NCBI RefSeq assembly: GCF_002531725.1
Contig: NZ_NWSQ01000012.1
Location: forward strand, 1-64,000
Direction: 5' to 3'
Source of the DNA: Rhizobium sp. L43
Lineage (GTDB): Bacteria > Pseudomonadota > Alphaproteobacteria > Rhizobiales > Rhizobiaceae
DNA: 64,000 nucleotides
A program made the position numbers and the translations under genes. How positions within the stretch are numbered: position 1 is the first letter of the stretch; the number at the start of each line of letters is the position of its first letter. Below, piece after piece: positions 53,064-61,416 of the stretch. The notes beneath the pieces are model-generated. The model had not been told where the DNA came from. It made no database searches and worked only from the letters and a program-made list of their open reading frames with translations.

Positions 53064-53991
53064 ACGGATGGTTGGCGATGAAGCCTGCGACGTTTTCCTT
53101 GGTCGTCAACGTGGCATCCATGAGCTGGACCGGCGGCACCTTTTCTCCGGCGACAAGCTTGGCGGCATTTTCAACCGCATCGCGGCCCATCTTCTGTGTC
53201 TGCTGGGTCGCAGTTACGTTGAAGACGCCCTTGCTGAGGGCTTCGAGAGCTGCGGTGTCGCCATCGAAACCACCAACCACGATCTTCTGCGATGGATTGG
53301 CGACCTTGATCGCCTGGGCGGCGCCAAGGGCGAGACCGTCGGCTTGGGCGAACACGATCGAAACGTCCGGATTTGCCTGCAGCATATTCTGCATGATCTG
53401 GAAGCCTTCGTCCTGGCTCCAGATGTTCGAGAACTGCTCGGCGACAACCTTGACATCAGGATATGCTTTCAGAGATTCAGCACAGCCCTTCGAGCGATCG
53501 ACCTCCGGCGTCGTGCCCTTCTGGCCGTGGATGATGACCATCTTTCCCTTGCCGCCGGCTTCCTTCAGGATGTAGTCGCACACCGCCTTGGCAGAGGCGA
53601 CGGAATCCGTTGCAAGGAAGGTATCGCCGGGCGCTCCCTCGGCGTTGCGGTCAACGTTCACGACCGGAATACCAGCGCTCTTCGCGAGCTTGACCGGAAC
53701 GGTCGCAGCCGCCGCACCTGCCGGAATGTAGATCAGCGCGTCGATTTTCTGAGTCAGGAGGTCCTGGATCTGGTTGACCTGTGTCGGGCCGTCGCCCTTG
53801 GCGTCAACCGTGATGACTTCGATGCCGCGCTTCTTGGCTTCGGCTTCGACCGATTGCTTGATCTGGTTGAAGAAGTTTGCCTGAAGATTGGCAACGGCCA
53901 GGCCGAGCTTCTTCAGTTCCGCCGCGTGTACGGGACCGAGCATGAGGCCGAGAAGTGCAGCAGACGCGAGCATGGTGCGCGCAATTTTCAT
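53062..53991 (-). CDS. Sugar ABC transporter substrate-binding protein, RbsB type
   Basis: This 309-residue precursor has a signal peptide (MKIARTMLASAALLGLML, cleavage after VHA near residue 23). The mature part is a type I periplasmic fold (KLGLAVANLQANFFNQIKQS, then IPVVNVDRNAEG and VVGGFDGDTAALEAL), as in ribose, xylose, erythritol and other pentose or polyol receptors. It lies between permease and ATPase genes. The specific ligand cannot be read from sequence. Confidence 0.94.
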   Translation of the reverse strand: MKIARTMLASAALLGLMLGPVHAAELKKLGLAVANLQANFFNQIKQSVEAEAKKRGIEVITVDAKGDGPTQVNQIQDLLTQKIDALIYIPAGAAAATVPVKLAKSAGIPVVNVDRNAEGAPGDTFLATDSVASAKAVCDYILKEAGGKGKMVIIHGQKGTTPEVDRSKGCAESLKAYPDVKVVAEQFSNIWSQDEGFQIMQNMLQANPDVSIVFAQADGLALGAAQAIKVANPSQKIVVGGFDGDTAALEALSKGVFNVTATQQTQKMGRDAVENAAKLVAGEKVPPVQLMDATLTTKENVAGFIANHP

Positions 53992-54108
53992 TGTATTTCC
54001 TCCGTTGTTTGATGGAACCCTCGGGTATGTCCTCCCCCTCGGGGTATTGATCCGCCCCAACATTCCGGGGCGGAATTCCGGGTCCGCCAACACGGCGGAC
54101 CCTGCTCG

Positions 54109-55089
54109 TCAGGCGCGACGCCGACGAATGGTCTCCGCGCCGACCGCGAGCACGATGACGATGCCGATGATCACCTGCTGAAGAAACGGTGAGACGTTGA
54201 GAAGGTTGAGGCCGTTGCGAAGCACACCGATGATTAGAACGCCGATCAGCGTTCCCCCGATGCCGCCCGCGCCGCCGGAGAGCGAAGTCCCGCCGATGAC
54301 GACCGCGGCGATGGTGTCCAGTTCATAACCCAGGCCACTGGATGGCTGGACGGAATCCAGTCGGGCGGCGAGCACGACGCCGGCAAGTCCCGCAAGAACG
54401 GCACTCATGACATAGACGCCGATCGTCACGAGCGGGACGTTGATGCCGGCCAGGCGCGCGACTTCGGAGTTTCCGCCCACCGCATAGAGCATGCGCCCTT
54501 CGGATCGGAAGTGCAGGAAAAGCCAGGCCGCGAGAACAACCGCAAGCATCAGAAACACCGTGGCTGTCATGACGCCGAAATGGCGATCGATCGCCAGCAT
54601 CATGAACCAGTCGGGGAATCCGACGATCTGCTGGCCGTCCGTGATCATGTTTGCAACGCCGCGAGCTGCAGACATCATTGCAAGCGTGGCAATAAAGGCT
54701 GGAACCCTGAACTGCGTCACCAGAAGTCCGACGATCAGGCCTGATACCGCCGAGGCGATCAGCGCAAAGGCGATGCCGACAGGCAGCGGCAGGCCGGCGA
54801 CATTGGCGGTCCAGCCCATGACCATCATCGCCAGGGCAAGTGCCGAGCCGACAGAGAGATCGATGCCGCCGATGAGGATGACGAACGTCATTCCCACGGC
54901 CATGATGCCGAGAACAGTGATCTGGTCGAGGATGTTGAGGCCGTTTCGAACCGAAAGAAACGTGTCTGTGCTGAAGCTCAGAAAGACGCACAGCACGAGC
55001 AGTCCCACGAGTGGACCGGTCGCTCCCTTGAGCTTGCTCAACCACGCACCGGAGGAAAGCCTGTGTTCATTGATATCGAGCGCCACCAT
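54109..55089 (-). CDS. Sugar ABC transporter permease, RbsC type
   Basis: This 326-residue protein has about nine helices and the RbsC-family motifs GIDLSVGSALALA, FVATLAM-like FIATLAMMSAARG and AVVIGGTSLSGGAGGIGGT. ATG 55089 follows GAGGGAGGAGCA. It is the first gene of the leftward operon and faces the transketolase operon across 209 bp containing two operator-like palindromes. Confidence 0.94.
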   Translation of the reverse strand: MVALDINEHRLSSGAWLSKLKGATGPLVGLLVLCVFLSFSTDTFLSVRNGLNILDQITVLGIMAVGMTFVILIGGIDLSVGSALALAMMVMGWTANVAGLPLPVGIAFALIASAVSGLIVGLLVTQFRVPAFIATLAMMSAARGVANMITDGQQIVGFPDWFMMLAIDRHFGVMTATVFLMLAVVLAAWLFLHFRSEGRMLYAVGGNSEVARLAGINVPLVTIGVYVMSAVLAGLAGVVLAARLDSVQPSSGLGYELDTIAAVVIGGTSLSGGAGGIGGTLIGVLIIGVLRNGLNLLNVSPFLQQVIIGIVIVLAVGAETIRRRRA

Positions 55090-55133
55090 TGCTCCTCCCT
55101 CTGCGTAGGCTTGTATCCGATATTCGTTCAGGA

Positions 55134-55149
55134 GGGAATAAATATTCAC
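55134..55149. promoter_or_regulatory. Operator-like palindrome, site 1
   Basis: GGGAATAAATATTCAC lies 45 bp upstream of the permease start. It matches site 3 (58593) at 14 of 16 positions and is related to site 2 (55274). Its position beside the leftward promoter suits control by the SorC regulator encoded at 58622. Confidence 0.6.
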
Positions 55150-55273
55150 ACCTGCTGGAAAATTCATTAACAACTTGCTTTCCGGCTGTCAATAGGATTT
55201 GCTCTGGCGTCAGCTGCTGTCAGGCTCGCTTAAGGGCTTGACTAATCGGCTTCTTGTGCAAAAATATTGATGA

Positions 55274-55289
55274 ATGAATATTTATGCAA
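55274..55289. promoter_or_regulatory. Operator-like palindrome, site 2
   Basis: ATGAATATTTATGCAA is, on the opposite strand, a related copy of sites 1 and 3 sharing the core ATAAATATTCA. It lies immediately before the ribosome site of the transketolase gene, where a bound repressor would block transcription. Confidence 0.55.
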
Positions 55290-55298
55290 GAGGAACTC

Positions 55299-56108
55299 AT
55301 GGATACGACAGAACTTGAGCGCATCGCCCGCGAAATCCGATTGCGCGATCTTCAGGCGGTCTTCGAAGCGGGCGCCGGCCATATTGGCGGGGAAATGTCG
55401 GTCATCGACATTTTGACGGCGCTCTATTTCAGGGTGCTGAATGTCTGGCCGGATCAGCCCAAACATCCAGGCCGCGACAGGTTCGTTCTTTCAAAGGGAC
55501 ATACGGCATGCGCTCTGTATGTGACGCTCGCCAAACGTGGCTTTATCCCGGAGGAGGAGATTTCCACCTTTTTGCAGCCGCATTCGAGGCTGAACGGGCA
55601 TCCAAATTGCAACAAGGTTCCGGGCGTCGAAACGAATACCGGGCCGCTCGGTCACGGTCTTCCGGTCGCCATAGGAATGGCGAAAGCCGCCAAGCTCTCA
55701 GGCGCGAAATATCACACCTATGTCGTCACCGGCGACGGTGAGATGCAGGAGGGTTCCAACTGGGAAGCGATCATGGCGGCCGCCCAGTTCAAGCTCGACA
55801 ATTTGACGCTGGTCATCGACCACAACAGGTTCCAGCAGGGCGCGGCGCTGGCCGAAACCAATGATCTCGCGCCGCTGCGTCCGAAGCTGGAGGCGTTCGA
55901 TTGGGAGGTCACCGAAATCAACGGGAACAATATGAGCGAAGTCGTTCCCGCTCTCGAACGCCGGGGGGCAAGACCACATTGCATCGTTGCCCATACCAAC
56001 AAGGGCCATGGAATCTCGTTCATGCAGGACCGGGTCGACTGGCACCACAAGGTACCGAGCAAGGAACAATACGAAATCGCATTGGCAGAATTGTCGGAGG
56101 CCCTGTAA
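55299..56108 (+). CDS. Transketolase, N-terminal (TPP-binding) subunit
   Basis: This 269-residue subunit carries the pyrophosphate half of a split transketolase: LSKGHTACALYVTLAKRG, TGPLGHGLPVAIGMA and the TPP motif GDGEMQEGSNWEAIMAA. ATG 55299 follows AGAGGA; ATG 55284 lies inside the operator-like site and is less likely. It is coupled to the C-terminal subunit by a TAATG overlap. Split transketolases in kinase-containing sugar loci often act on unusual phosphorylated ketoses. Confidence 0.93.
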   Translation: MDTTELERIAREIRLRDLQAVFEAGAGHIGGEMSVIDILTALYFRVLNVWPDQPKHPGRDRFVLSKGHTACALYVTLAKRGFIPEEEISTFLQPHSRLNGHPNCNKVPGVETNTGPLGHGLPVAIGMAKAAKLSGAKYHTYVVTGDGEMQEGSNWEAIMAAAQFKLDNLTLVIDHNRFQQGAALAETNDLAPLRPKLEAFDWEVTEINGNNMSEVVPALERRGARPHCIVAHTNKGHGISFMQDRVDWHHKVPSKEQYEIALAELSEAL

Positions 56109-57064
56109 TGAACGCGCCAATAAACCCACCCAAGCTTTACGATTGCCGCGATGCATTCGCTGCCACGCTTGAGCGGCTGGCTGCTGAAAACGAAACGATC
56201 GTTGCAGTCTGCAACGACTCGGTCGGTTCCTCCAAGCTCGGCGGCTTCAAGTCGAAATTTCCGGATCGCCTCGTAAACGTCGGCATCGCCGAGCAGAACA
56301 TGGTCGGCGTTGGAGCAGGCCTTGCCAACGGCGGACGTCTTCCATTCGTGTGCGCCGCTGCTCCGTTTCTGACGGGGCGGTCCCTGGAGCAGATCAAGGC
56401 CGATATTTCCTATTCGAATGCCAACGTCAAACTGGTCGGCATTTCTTCCGGAATGGCCTATGGCGAACTCGGTCCGACCCATCACTCGATCGAAGACTTC
56501 GCCTGGACGCGGGTCCTGCCCAATCTGCCGGTGATTGCACCTTGTGACCGCATCGAAACCGCTGCCGCTGTTGCCTGGGCAGCGACCTATGACGGGCCCT
56601 GTTTCCTGCGTCTGTCGCGGGTAGGGGTGCCCGACCTCCTTCCGGAAGGCCATAAGTTCGAACTTGGCAAGGCAAATCTCCTTCGCCAGGGTTCCCAAGT
56701 CACCCTTATCGCCAACGGCACTTTGACTCATCGAATTTTGAAGGCTGCCGAAATCCTCGCAGGCCGCGGCATCGATGCCAGAGTGCTCAACCTTGCAACG
56801 GTGCGTCCGATCGACGAGGAGGCTATCATCGCCGCGGCGAAGGAAACCGGAGCGATCGTCACGGCCGAAGAACATTCGATCTTCGGCGGGCTCGGCTCCG
56901 CGGTCGCCGAAGTGGTGGTCGACAATGCTCCGGTTCCGATGAAACGTCTCGGCGTTCCCGGCGTCTACGCTCCGACCGGCTCGGCAGAGTTCCTGCTCGA
57001 CGAATTCGGGATGGCGCCGTCCGCAATCGCCGACGCCGCACAGTCGCTGATCAAGCGCAAGTAA
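56108..57064 (+). CDS. Transketolase, C-terminal subunit
   Basis: This 318-residue subunit has the pyrimidine-binding domain with the catalytic Glu in NVGIAEQNMVGVGAGLA, then THHSIEDFAWTRVLPNL and a C-terminal domain (VTAEEHSIFGGLGSAVAEV). It starts on the last base of the upstream stop (TAATG). Together with the N subunit it should transfer two-carbon units from a ketose phosphate. Confidence 0.94.
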   Translation: MNAPINPPKLYDCRDAFAATLERLAAENETIVAVCNDSVGSSKLGGFKSKFPDRLVNVGIAEQNMVGVGAGLANGGRLPFVCAAAPFLTGRSLEQIKADISYSNANVKLVGISSGMAYGELGPTHHSIEDFAWTRVLPNLPVIAPCDRIETAAAVAWAATYDGPCFLRLSRVGVPDLLPEGHKFELGKANLLRQGSQVTLIANGTLTHRILKAAEILAGRGIDARVLNLATVRPIDEEAIIAAAKETGAIVTAEEHSIFGGLGSAVAEVVVDNAPVPMKRLGVPGVYAPTGSAEFLLDEFGMAPSAIADAAQSLIKRK

Positions 57065-57133
57065 CCGGGATCGCGTGACCAGCCGGGACGCTTTTTCGTC
57101 GTCCCGGCCGGCGCCCGATCTGAGGAGGATGGA

Positions 57134-58600
57134 ATGCGGGCAATTCTGGCAATCGACCAGGGCACGACCAATTCAAAGGCAGTACTCGTTTCCGAAAAGG
57201 GAGAAATCGTCGGCAGAGGTTCGGCTCCTGTCGGCATTTCCTATCCGAAGCCGGGCTGGGTCGAACAAGACCCGCGCCGGCTCTACGCATCCGTCTGCGA
57301 GGCGATCGACGCCTGCCTGAAGGCCGCCCCCAACGTGGCTGTCGAGGCCGTGGCGATTTCCAATCAGCGCGAGTCGGTCACGGCCTGGGACGCCGACACG
57401 GGGGAGGCGCTCGGGCCGGTGGTGAGCTGGCAGTGCCGCCGAACGGCACCGGATTGCGAAGGTCTCATCGCCGAAGGCCACCTTGACCGGGTGCAGGCGC
57501 TGACGGGCCTGCCACTGGATCCGATGTTCCCGGGGTCGAAATTCCGATGGCTGCTCGACCGTATTCCGGCCGGACGATCGGTGCGGCTGGGAACGATCGA
57601 CAGCTGGCTGGTCCACTGCCTGACGGGCGGGCGCCGGCATGCCTGCGATGCTTCCAATGCCGCCAGGAGCCAGTTGTTCGATCTCCGGGAGCAGCGATGG
57701 AGCGAGGAACTCGGCGAGATTTTCGGCGTCGACATCGCGCTGCTGCCCGAGGTGCTCGACAGCTCTGCCGATTTCGGCAGAACGCAGGGGTTGCCAGGGG
57801 TGGCGGATGGCACTCCCATCATGGCAGCGATCGGCGACAGCCATGCTGCCCTTTTCGGTCACGGTGCATTTAAGCCTGGCGACGGCAAGGTGACCTTCGG
57901 AACCGGCTCTTCTGTCATGACGACGCTTGCGCGATTCATTCCCCCACGCAACGGCGTCACCACCACCGTCGCCTGGCGTATCGGGGGAAAGCCGACTTTC
58001 GCTTTCGAAGGCAATATTCTCGTCTGCGCCGCCAGTCTGCCCTGGATGGCTGATATTCTTGGCCTTGCTGACGTGGCGGCCCTTGTCGAACTTGCGGCGA
58101 GCGCCGAGCCGGGCGGACCCGGCTTCGTGCCGGCATTCGTGGGACTGGGTGCACCCTATTGGAACTCCGACGCCCGTGCCCTGTTCTCGCAGATCAACTT
58201 CAACACGACACGCGCGCAAATGGCTCGGTCGGTCACCGACTCCATTGCCTTCCAGGTGCATGACGTGATCGCGGCCATGCGCACACAGAGCGGCGGCGCG
58301 CTCGGCGCGCTCTATGTGGATGGCGGACCGAGCCAGAACCGCTTCCTGATGCAGTGTGTCGCCAACCTCATCGACCATCCGGTGATCCAATGCGAAGCAC
58401 CCGAGGCATCGGCTTTGGGCGCTGCTTATCTGGCGGGGCTGTCACTCGGCTTGTGGAGCGATCTCCACATGGTCGCGGAGCTGCCGCGAAACACGCAAAC
58501 CTTCGAGCCGCAAGCCGTGGATCGCGCGGTCCTGCTCGATACCTGGAATGATGCGCTCGCCCGCTCGACGTCCCGCGAAACAACGGCTAAAGGTGAATAA
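57134..58600 (+). CDS. FGGY-family carbohydrate kinase
   Basis: This 488-residue kinase has the phosphate 1 motif LAIDQGTTNSKAVLV, a glycerol-kinase-like ISNQRESVTAWD, GDSHAALFGHG and the adenosine motif LYVDGGPSQNRFLMQ. The family phosphorylates glycerol, xylulose, erythritol, apulose and others. ATG 57134 follows GAGGAGG. It lies 69 bp after the transketolase genes. Its stop overlaps operator-like site 3. Confidence 0.94.
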   Translation: MRAILAIDQGTTNSKAVLVSEKGEIVGRGSAPVGISYPKPGWVEQDPRRLYASVCEAIDACLKAAPNVAVEAVAISNQRESVTAWDADTGEALGPVVSWQCRRTAPDCEGLIAEGHLDRVQALTGLPLDPMFPGSKFRWLLDRIPAGRSVRLGTIDSWLVHCLTGGRRHACDASNAARSQLFDLREQRWSEELGEIFGVDIALLPEVLDSSADFGRTQGLPGVADGTPIMAAIGDSHAALFGHGAFKPGDGKVTFGTGSSVMTTLARFIPPRNGVTTTVAWRIGGKPTFAFEGNILVCAASLPWMADILGLADVAALVELAASAEPGGPGFVPAFVGLGAPYWNSDARALFSQINFNTTRAQMARSVTDSIAFQVHDVIAAMRTQSGGALGALYVDGGPSQNRFLMQCVANLIDHPVIQCEAPEASALGAAYLAGLSLGLWSDLHMVAELPRNTQTFEPQAVDRAVLLDTWNDALARSTSRETTAKGE

Positions 58601-58608
58601 AAATTCAC
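58593..58608. promoter_or_regulatory. Operator-like palindrome, site 3
   Basis: GTGAATAAAAATTCAC is a perfect inverted repeat (GTGAAT/ATTCAC) overlapping the kinase stop and ending 13 bp before the SorC regulator start. It is nearly identical to site 1. It may be an autoregulatory operator. Confidence 0.6.
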
Positions 58609-58621
58609 TCTGGGATTAGCG

Positions 58622-59572
58622 ATGACTCGCCTCAACGAACTCCGCCTCATTTCAAGGGTCGCCCAGATGTACCATATGGAGGGACGGCGACAGGCGGATA
58701 TCGCCCAGCATCTTCGCCTGTCGCAGGCGACGGTGTCGCGCATGCTCAAGCGTGCCGAGGCTGAAGACATCGTGCGAACCAGCGTCATCCCTCCCGCCGG
58801 CACCTACAGCGAGCTAGAGGGCGCGCTTCGCGAGAAATACGATCTGCCGGAGGCGATTGTCGTCGAGTGCACGGAAGATCGGGACGGCGCCATCATGGCC
58901 CGTATCGGAGAGGCAGCGGCTCATCTCCTGGAGGTGACGCTTGCGCCGGGAGAGATCATCGGCGTTTCGAGCTGGAGCCAGACCATTTTCAAGATGGTCG
59001 AGAACATTCATCCCCAGAAGAGTGCTCAGGTGAAATATGTCGTCCAGACCCTTGGCGGCATGGGCGATCCTTCCGTGCAGACGCACGCGACGCAGCTGAC
59101 CACGCGGCTTGCCCGGCTGACCGGCGCCGAGCCGAAACTGCTGCCTGTGCAGGGCGTTACGTCGTCCAGAGAGGCAAAACTTCTGATGCAGGCCGACCCG
59201 TTCGTGCGCGAGACGATGGACCTGTTCGGCAGCATAACGCTTGCGATCGTCGGAATCGGAGCAGTCGAACCGTCCGAACTTCTCGCACGATCCGGCAACA
59301 TCTTTTCGTCTCGCGAACTGTCTGATCTCGCGGAAGCGGGAGCCGTCGGCGATATCTCGCTTCGCTTCTTCGATAAAAACGGCAAGCCGGTCAAGACACC
59401 CCTGGATGACCGGGTCATAGGGCTTCCGCTTGAGGATCTCGAACGGGTGGACCGGGTTATTGCGCTTGCCGGCGGATCCAAAAAGACCGAAGCCATCGCC
59501 GGCGCGCTCCGCGTGGGGGTCATCGACATGCTGGTTACGGACAAGTTTACCGCGCAGCGATTGATCGACTGA
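58622..59572 (+). CDS. SorC/DeoR-type sugar-binding transcriptional regulator
   Basis: This 316-residue regulator has an N-terminal helix-turn-helix (GRRQADIAQHLRLSQATVSR) and a C-terminal SorC sugar-phosphate domain (GEIIGVSSWSQTIFKMVENI, then VVQTLGGMGDPS). It resembles EryD, the erythritol repressor. It is the last gene of the rightward operon. The three palindromes at both promoters and before this gene are its likely sites, with a sugar phosphate as inducer. Confidence 0.92.
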   Translation: MTRLNELRLISRVAQMYHMEGRRQADIAQHLRLSQATVSRMLKRAEAEDIVRTSVIPPAGTYSELEGALREKYDLPEAIVVECTEDRDGAIMARIGEAAAHLLEVTLAPGEIIGVSSWSQTIFKMVENIHPQKSAQVKYVVQTLGGMGDPSVQTHATQLTTRLARLTGAEPKLLPVQGVTSSREAKLLMQADPFVRETMDLFGSITLAIVGIGAVEPSELLARSGNIFSSRELSDLAEAGAVGDISLRFFDKNGKPVKTPLDDRVIGLPLEDLERVDRVIALAGGSKKTEAIAGALRVGVIDMLVTDKFTAQRLID

Positions 59573-59590
59573 CGGGTGGTTTTGCGGGCC

Positions 59591-59688
59591 TTAATGCGCC
59601 GTCCCATCCACGATAACATGATCGTGGTCCATCGAGCATTTCTCCACCCGCGCCTCGACCCTGTAGATCTCGCGCAGCATCTCGGCGG
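59591..59688 (-). pseudogene. 3' fragment of an iron-type ABC ATPase gene
   Basis: This 98-bp piece encodes the ATPase C terminus (EMLREIYRVEARVEKCSMDH, then DHVIVDGTAH and a stop). It differs from the intact gene's end mainly at silent positions, with one Leu-to-Met change and TAA instead of TGA. It is cut off upstream by the extensin remnant. Confidence 0.85.
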
Positions 59689-60090
59689 AGTGGGATGACG
59701 CTTGCCTTCGCCAAATGGGTGAAGAAGCAGCTAGCGCCTTCGGCCCGCTATCCGCTACTGGACCGGCATCAAGACGATCGAGCCGCTCGGCGGCTATTCC
59801 TGCCGGCGCATGAACAACAGCCGGCAGAAATACAATCCGATGTCCGAACACGCCCGTGGCAACCCCATCGACGTCGGCAAATTCGTGCTGAAAAACGGCC
59901 ACGAGATCGACGTGCTCAAGAAGGGGCTGTTCTCCTACTACGAGGGCCGCCTGCTGAAAGCCGTGCGCACCGACGGCTGCCGGTATTTCAACACCGTGCT
60001 GGGGCCGGGCCGGGGAGCAATCCGGAGCATTGGAATCATTTTCACTTTGATTTGCGGTCGCGCAAGGGTGGGAAGATTTATTGTGATTAG
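59689..60090 (+). pseudogene. Extensin-like protein, truncated and frameshifted
   Basis: Three reading-frame segments add up to the C-terminal extensin-like domain. They are TLAFAKWVKKQLAPSARY; then, after a shift, IKTIEPLGGYSCRRMN, SEHARGNPIDVGKFVLKNGH and YFNTVLGPG; then, after a second shift, NPEHWNHFHFDLRSRKGGK and a stop at 60090. The SEHARGN and HFHFDL motifs are diagnostic of the family. The 5' part is missing, replaced by the ATPase fragment. Confidence 0.8.
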
Positions 60091-60173
60091 GCTGGGTGTG
60101 GGAGGCAGGGAGCAGTGTTGAGGGGGGATCCTTCGAGGGATCGCACCTCAGGACAAGTTCTCGCGTCTTGAAG

Positions 60174-60343
60174 CTTCGGCAAACGAAGCCCATCTTCACC
60201 GTTACCTTGCCGAGTTCGATTTCCGCTACAATCGCCGCGCCGCGCTCAAAGTTTCAGATCGTGAACGGGCAGAAGAGGCCATTCGCGGTGCTTCTGGTAA
60301 GCGCCTTCCGTATGACCAACCTTACCAAGCCGCTCACGCCTAA
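60174..60343 (+). mobile_element. IS1595/ISXO2-type transposase, C-terminal remnant
   Basis: The frame reads EAHLHRYLAEFDFRYNRRAA, then DRERAEEAIRGASGKRLPY and a stop at 60343. The RYLAEFDFRYN motif is the hallmark C-terminal segment of ISXO2-like transposases. The N-terminal and DDE catalytic parts are absent, and I could not find terminal repeats. Confidence 0.8.
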
Positions 60344-60379
60344 GCAGAAAGCGCGGCGACTTATGGTCCTTAGCAAGCG

Positions 60380-60541
60380 TCAGCGCTTATCAACCGAGGA
60401 TTGACTCTTTTCATTCTTTGGCTTCCCCTTCGCCCGTTGTTTGGGTGGACGGGTCTTCATCGCATGTCGCAAGGCATTGTCGCGTCGGCGCGCAGTCTCT
60501 TCTTCGCTCAACTCTTGCTCAGGAAGGGGCTTTGTTATCAT
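60380..60541 (-). CDS. Small basic conserved-type protein
   Basis: A 53-codon frame starts MITKPLPEQELSEEETARRR and continues DNALRHAMKTRPPKQRAKGK to a stop at 60380. The RRRDxALRxAMxTPP-like core with a Lys/Arg-rich tail is a pattern I associate with small conserved rhizobial proteins of unknown function. Its ATG shares two bases with the ATG of the divergent gene at 60540, so their 5' ends overlap. It was found by reading codon use on the minus strand. Confidence 0.6.
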   Translation of the reverse strand: MITKPLPEQELSEEETARRRDNALRHAMKTRPPKQRAKGKPKNEKSQSSVDKR

Positions 60542-61100
60542 GAGACCGGAACCTTTGTTTCTTGAACGGTGCGAGCAGGTTCAAGTTCTGCTGGAGTCGA
60601 ACCGTGAGATCGAAATCTTAGACCTCGCTGCACGTCTCAGGCAACTCTTGCTCGATCAGCATTGCTTGGCAGGTGCCGCAAACACAAACAAGGTGAAGCT
60701 GCGATTCGAGGTCGGGCACTTCGATGGCGGACCAGACCCTTTTGAGGCCTACGTAACCTTTCGTTCTCTTGAGGATGGAGTTGATCCTCAGACCCGCGCG
60801 AGACCCCAAGAACCGCTGCGTCTAAACCTGGATGAGTTCATGGCGCACAAGGTGATGATCGTTTCAGGCGCGGCCATCTCTATAAAGGAAATCATTCGTC
60901 ACGTTTCAAACGTGGCCGGCGGAGTTCACTACGACCCAAATCCTAAACAAGAATACAAACTACTTCAGGAGGTAGGCCAAATGTTCGGCATAGGCGGGCT
61001 TCCGGCGGGCGTTCGCGTATTGAAGGCAATGGCAAGAGTTGCATTGCGCGGATTGCAGCCGCTGATCGATGACGTTCGGAAGCGTCACCCGGCACCCTGA
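60540..61100 (+). CDS. Unrecognised protein with GGVHYD motif
   Basis: From ATG 60540 a 186-residue protein reads REIEILDLAARLRQLLLDQ, then KVKLRFEVGHF and LRLNLDEFMAHKVMIVSGAA, ending in ISIKEIIRHVSNVAGGVHYD and a helical tail. I recall similar uncharacterised proteins with an N-terminal helix, a beta core and the terminal GGVHYD, but know no function. AGGAAGG lies 13 bp upstream, slightly far. TTG 60555 is an alternative start that would free it from overlap with the divergent small gene. Confidence 0.65.
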   Translation: MRPEPLFLERCEQVQVLLESNREIEILDLAARLRQLLLDQHCLAGAANTNKVKLRFEVGHFDGGPDPFEAYVTFRSLEDGVDPQTRARPQEPLRLNLDEFMAHKVMIVSGAAISIKEIIRHVSNVAGGVHYDPNPKQEYKLLQEVGQMFGIGGLPAGVRVLKAMARVALRGLQPLIDDVRKRHPAP

Positions 61101-61219
61101 CGATATTTTTCTGCCTCCATAGCCGGATAAATCTTACGGACCTGATCCTCCACAATCTATGGAGGTGATGGTGCTGTCCAAGCAGTCTTCACCCCAGCCT
61201 CTATCATTTCGGGCGTCAT
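61085..61219 (-). pseudogene. Small ORF interrupted by one in-frame amber codon
   Basis: From ATG 61219 the frame reads MTPEMIEAGVKTAWTAPSPP, then TAG at 61157-61159, then IVEDQVRKIYPAMEAEKYRQ and a stop at 61085. The two halves stay in one frame and both look coding, so a single CAG-to-TAG change is the simplest explanation. The same frame is open upstream to about 61327 (RDKVRRIYLVTEETNDTRKY). It overlaps the end of the gene at 60540. No family is assigned. Confidence 0.45.
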
Positions 61220-61416
61220 CACAATTCGAGTTTTATCGCGATATTTTCGGGTATCGTTCGTCTCTTCGGTAACTAGGTATATTCTCCTAACTTTGTCACG
61301 TATTCCAATAATATAGCAACAAAACGGTTATGCTAAGTAATAAGGATTTAATTCCTTTATTTTCGTTGAAGGAATGGCTAGGCCTAATTATTCTACCTCA
61401 GATACGCGAAGAAGAT

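Noticed and set aside
60312..60404. 30-codon rightward ORF (MTNLTKPLTPKQKARRLMVL onward) after the transposase tail
   Set aside because: It overlaps the transposase remnant in another frame and the minus-strand small gene; no ribosome site was seen.
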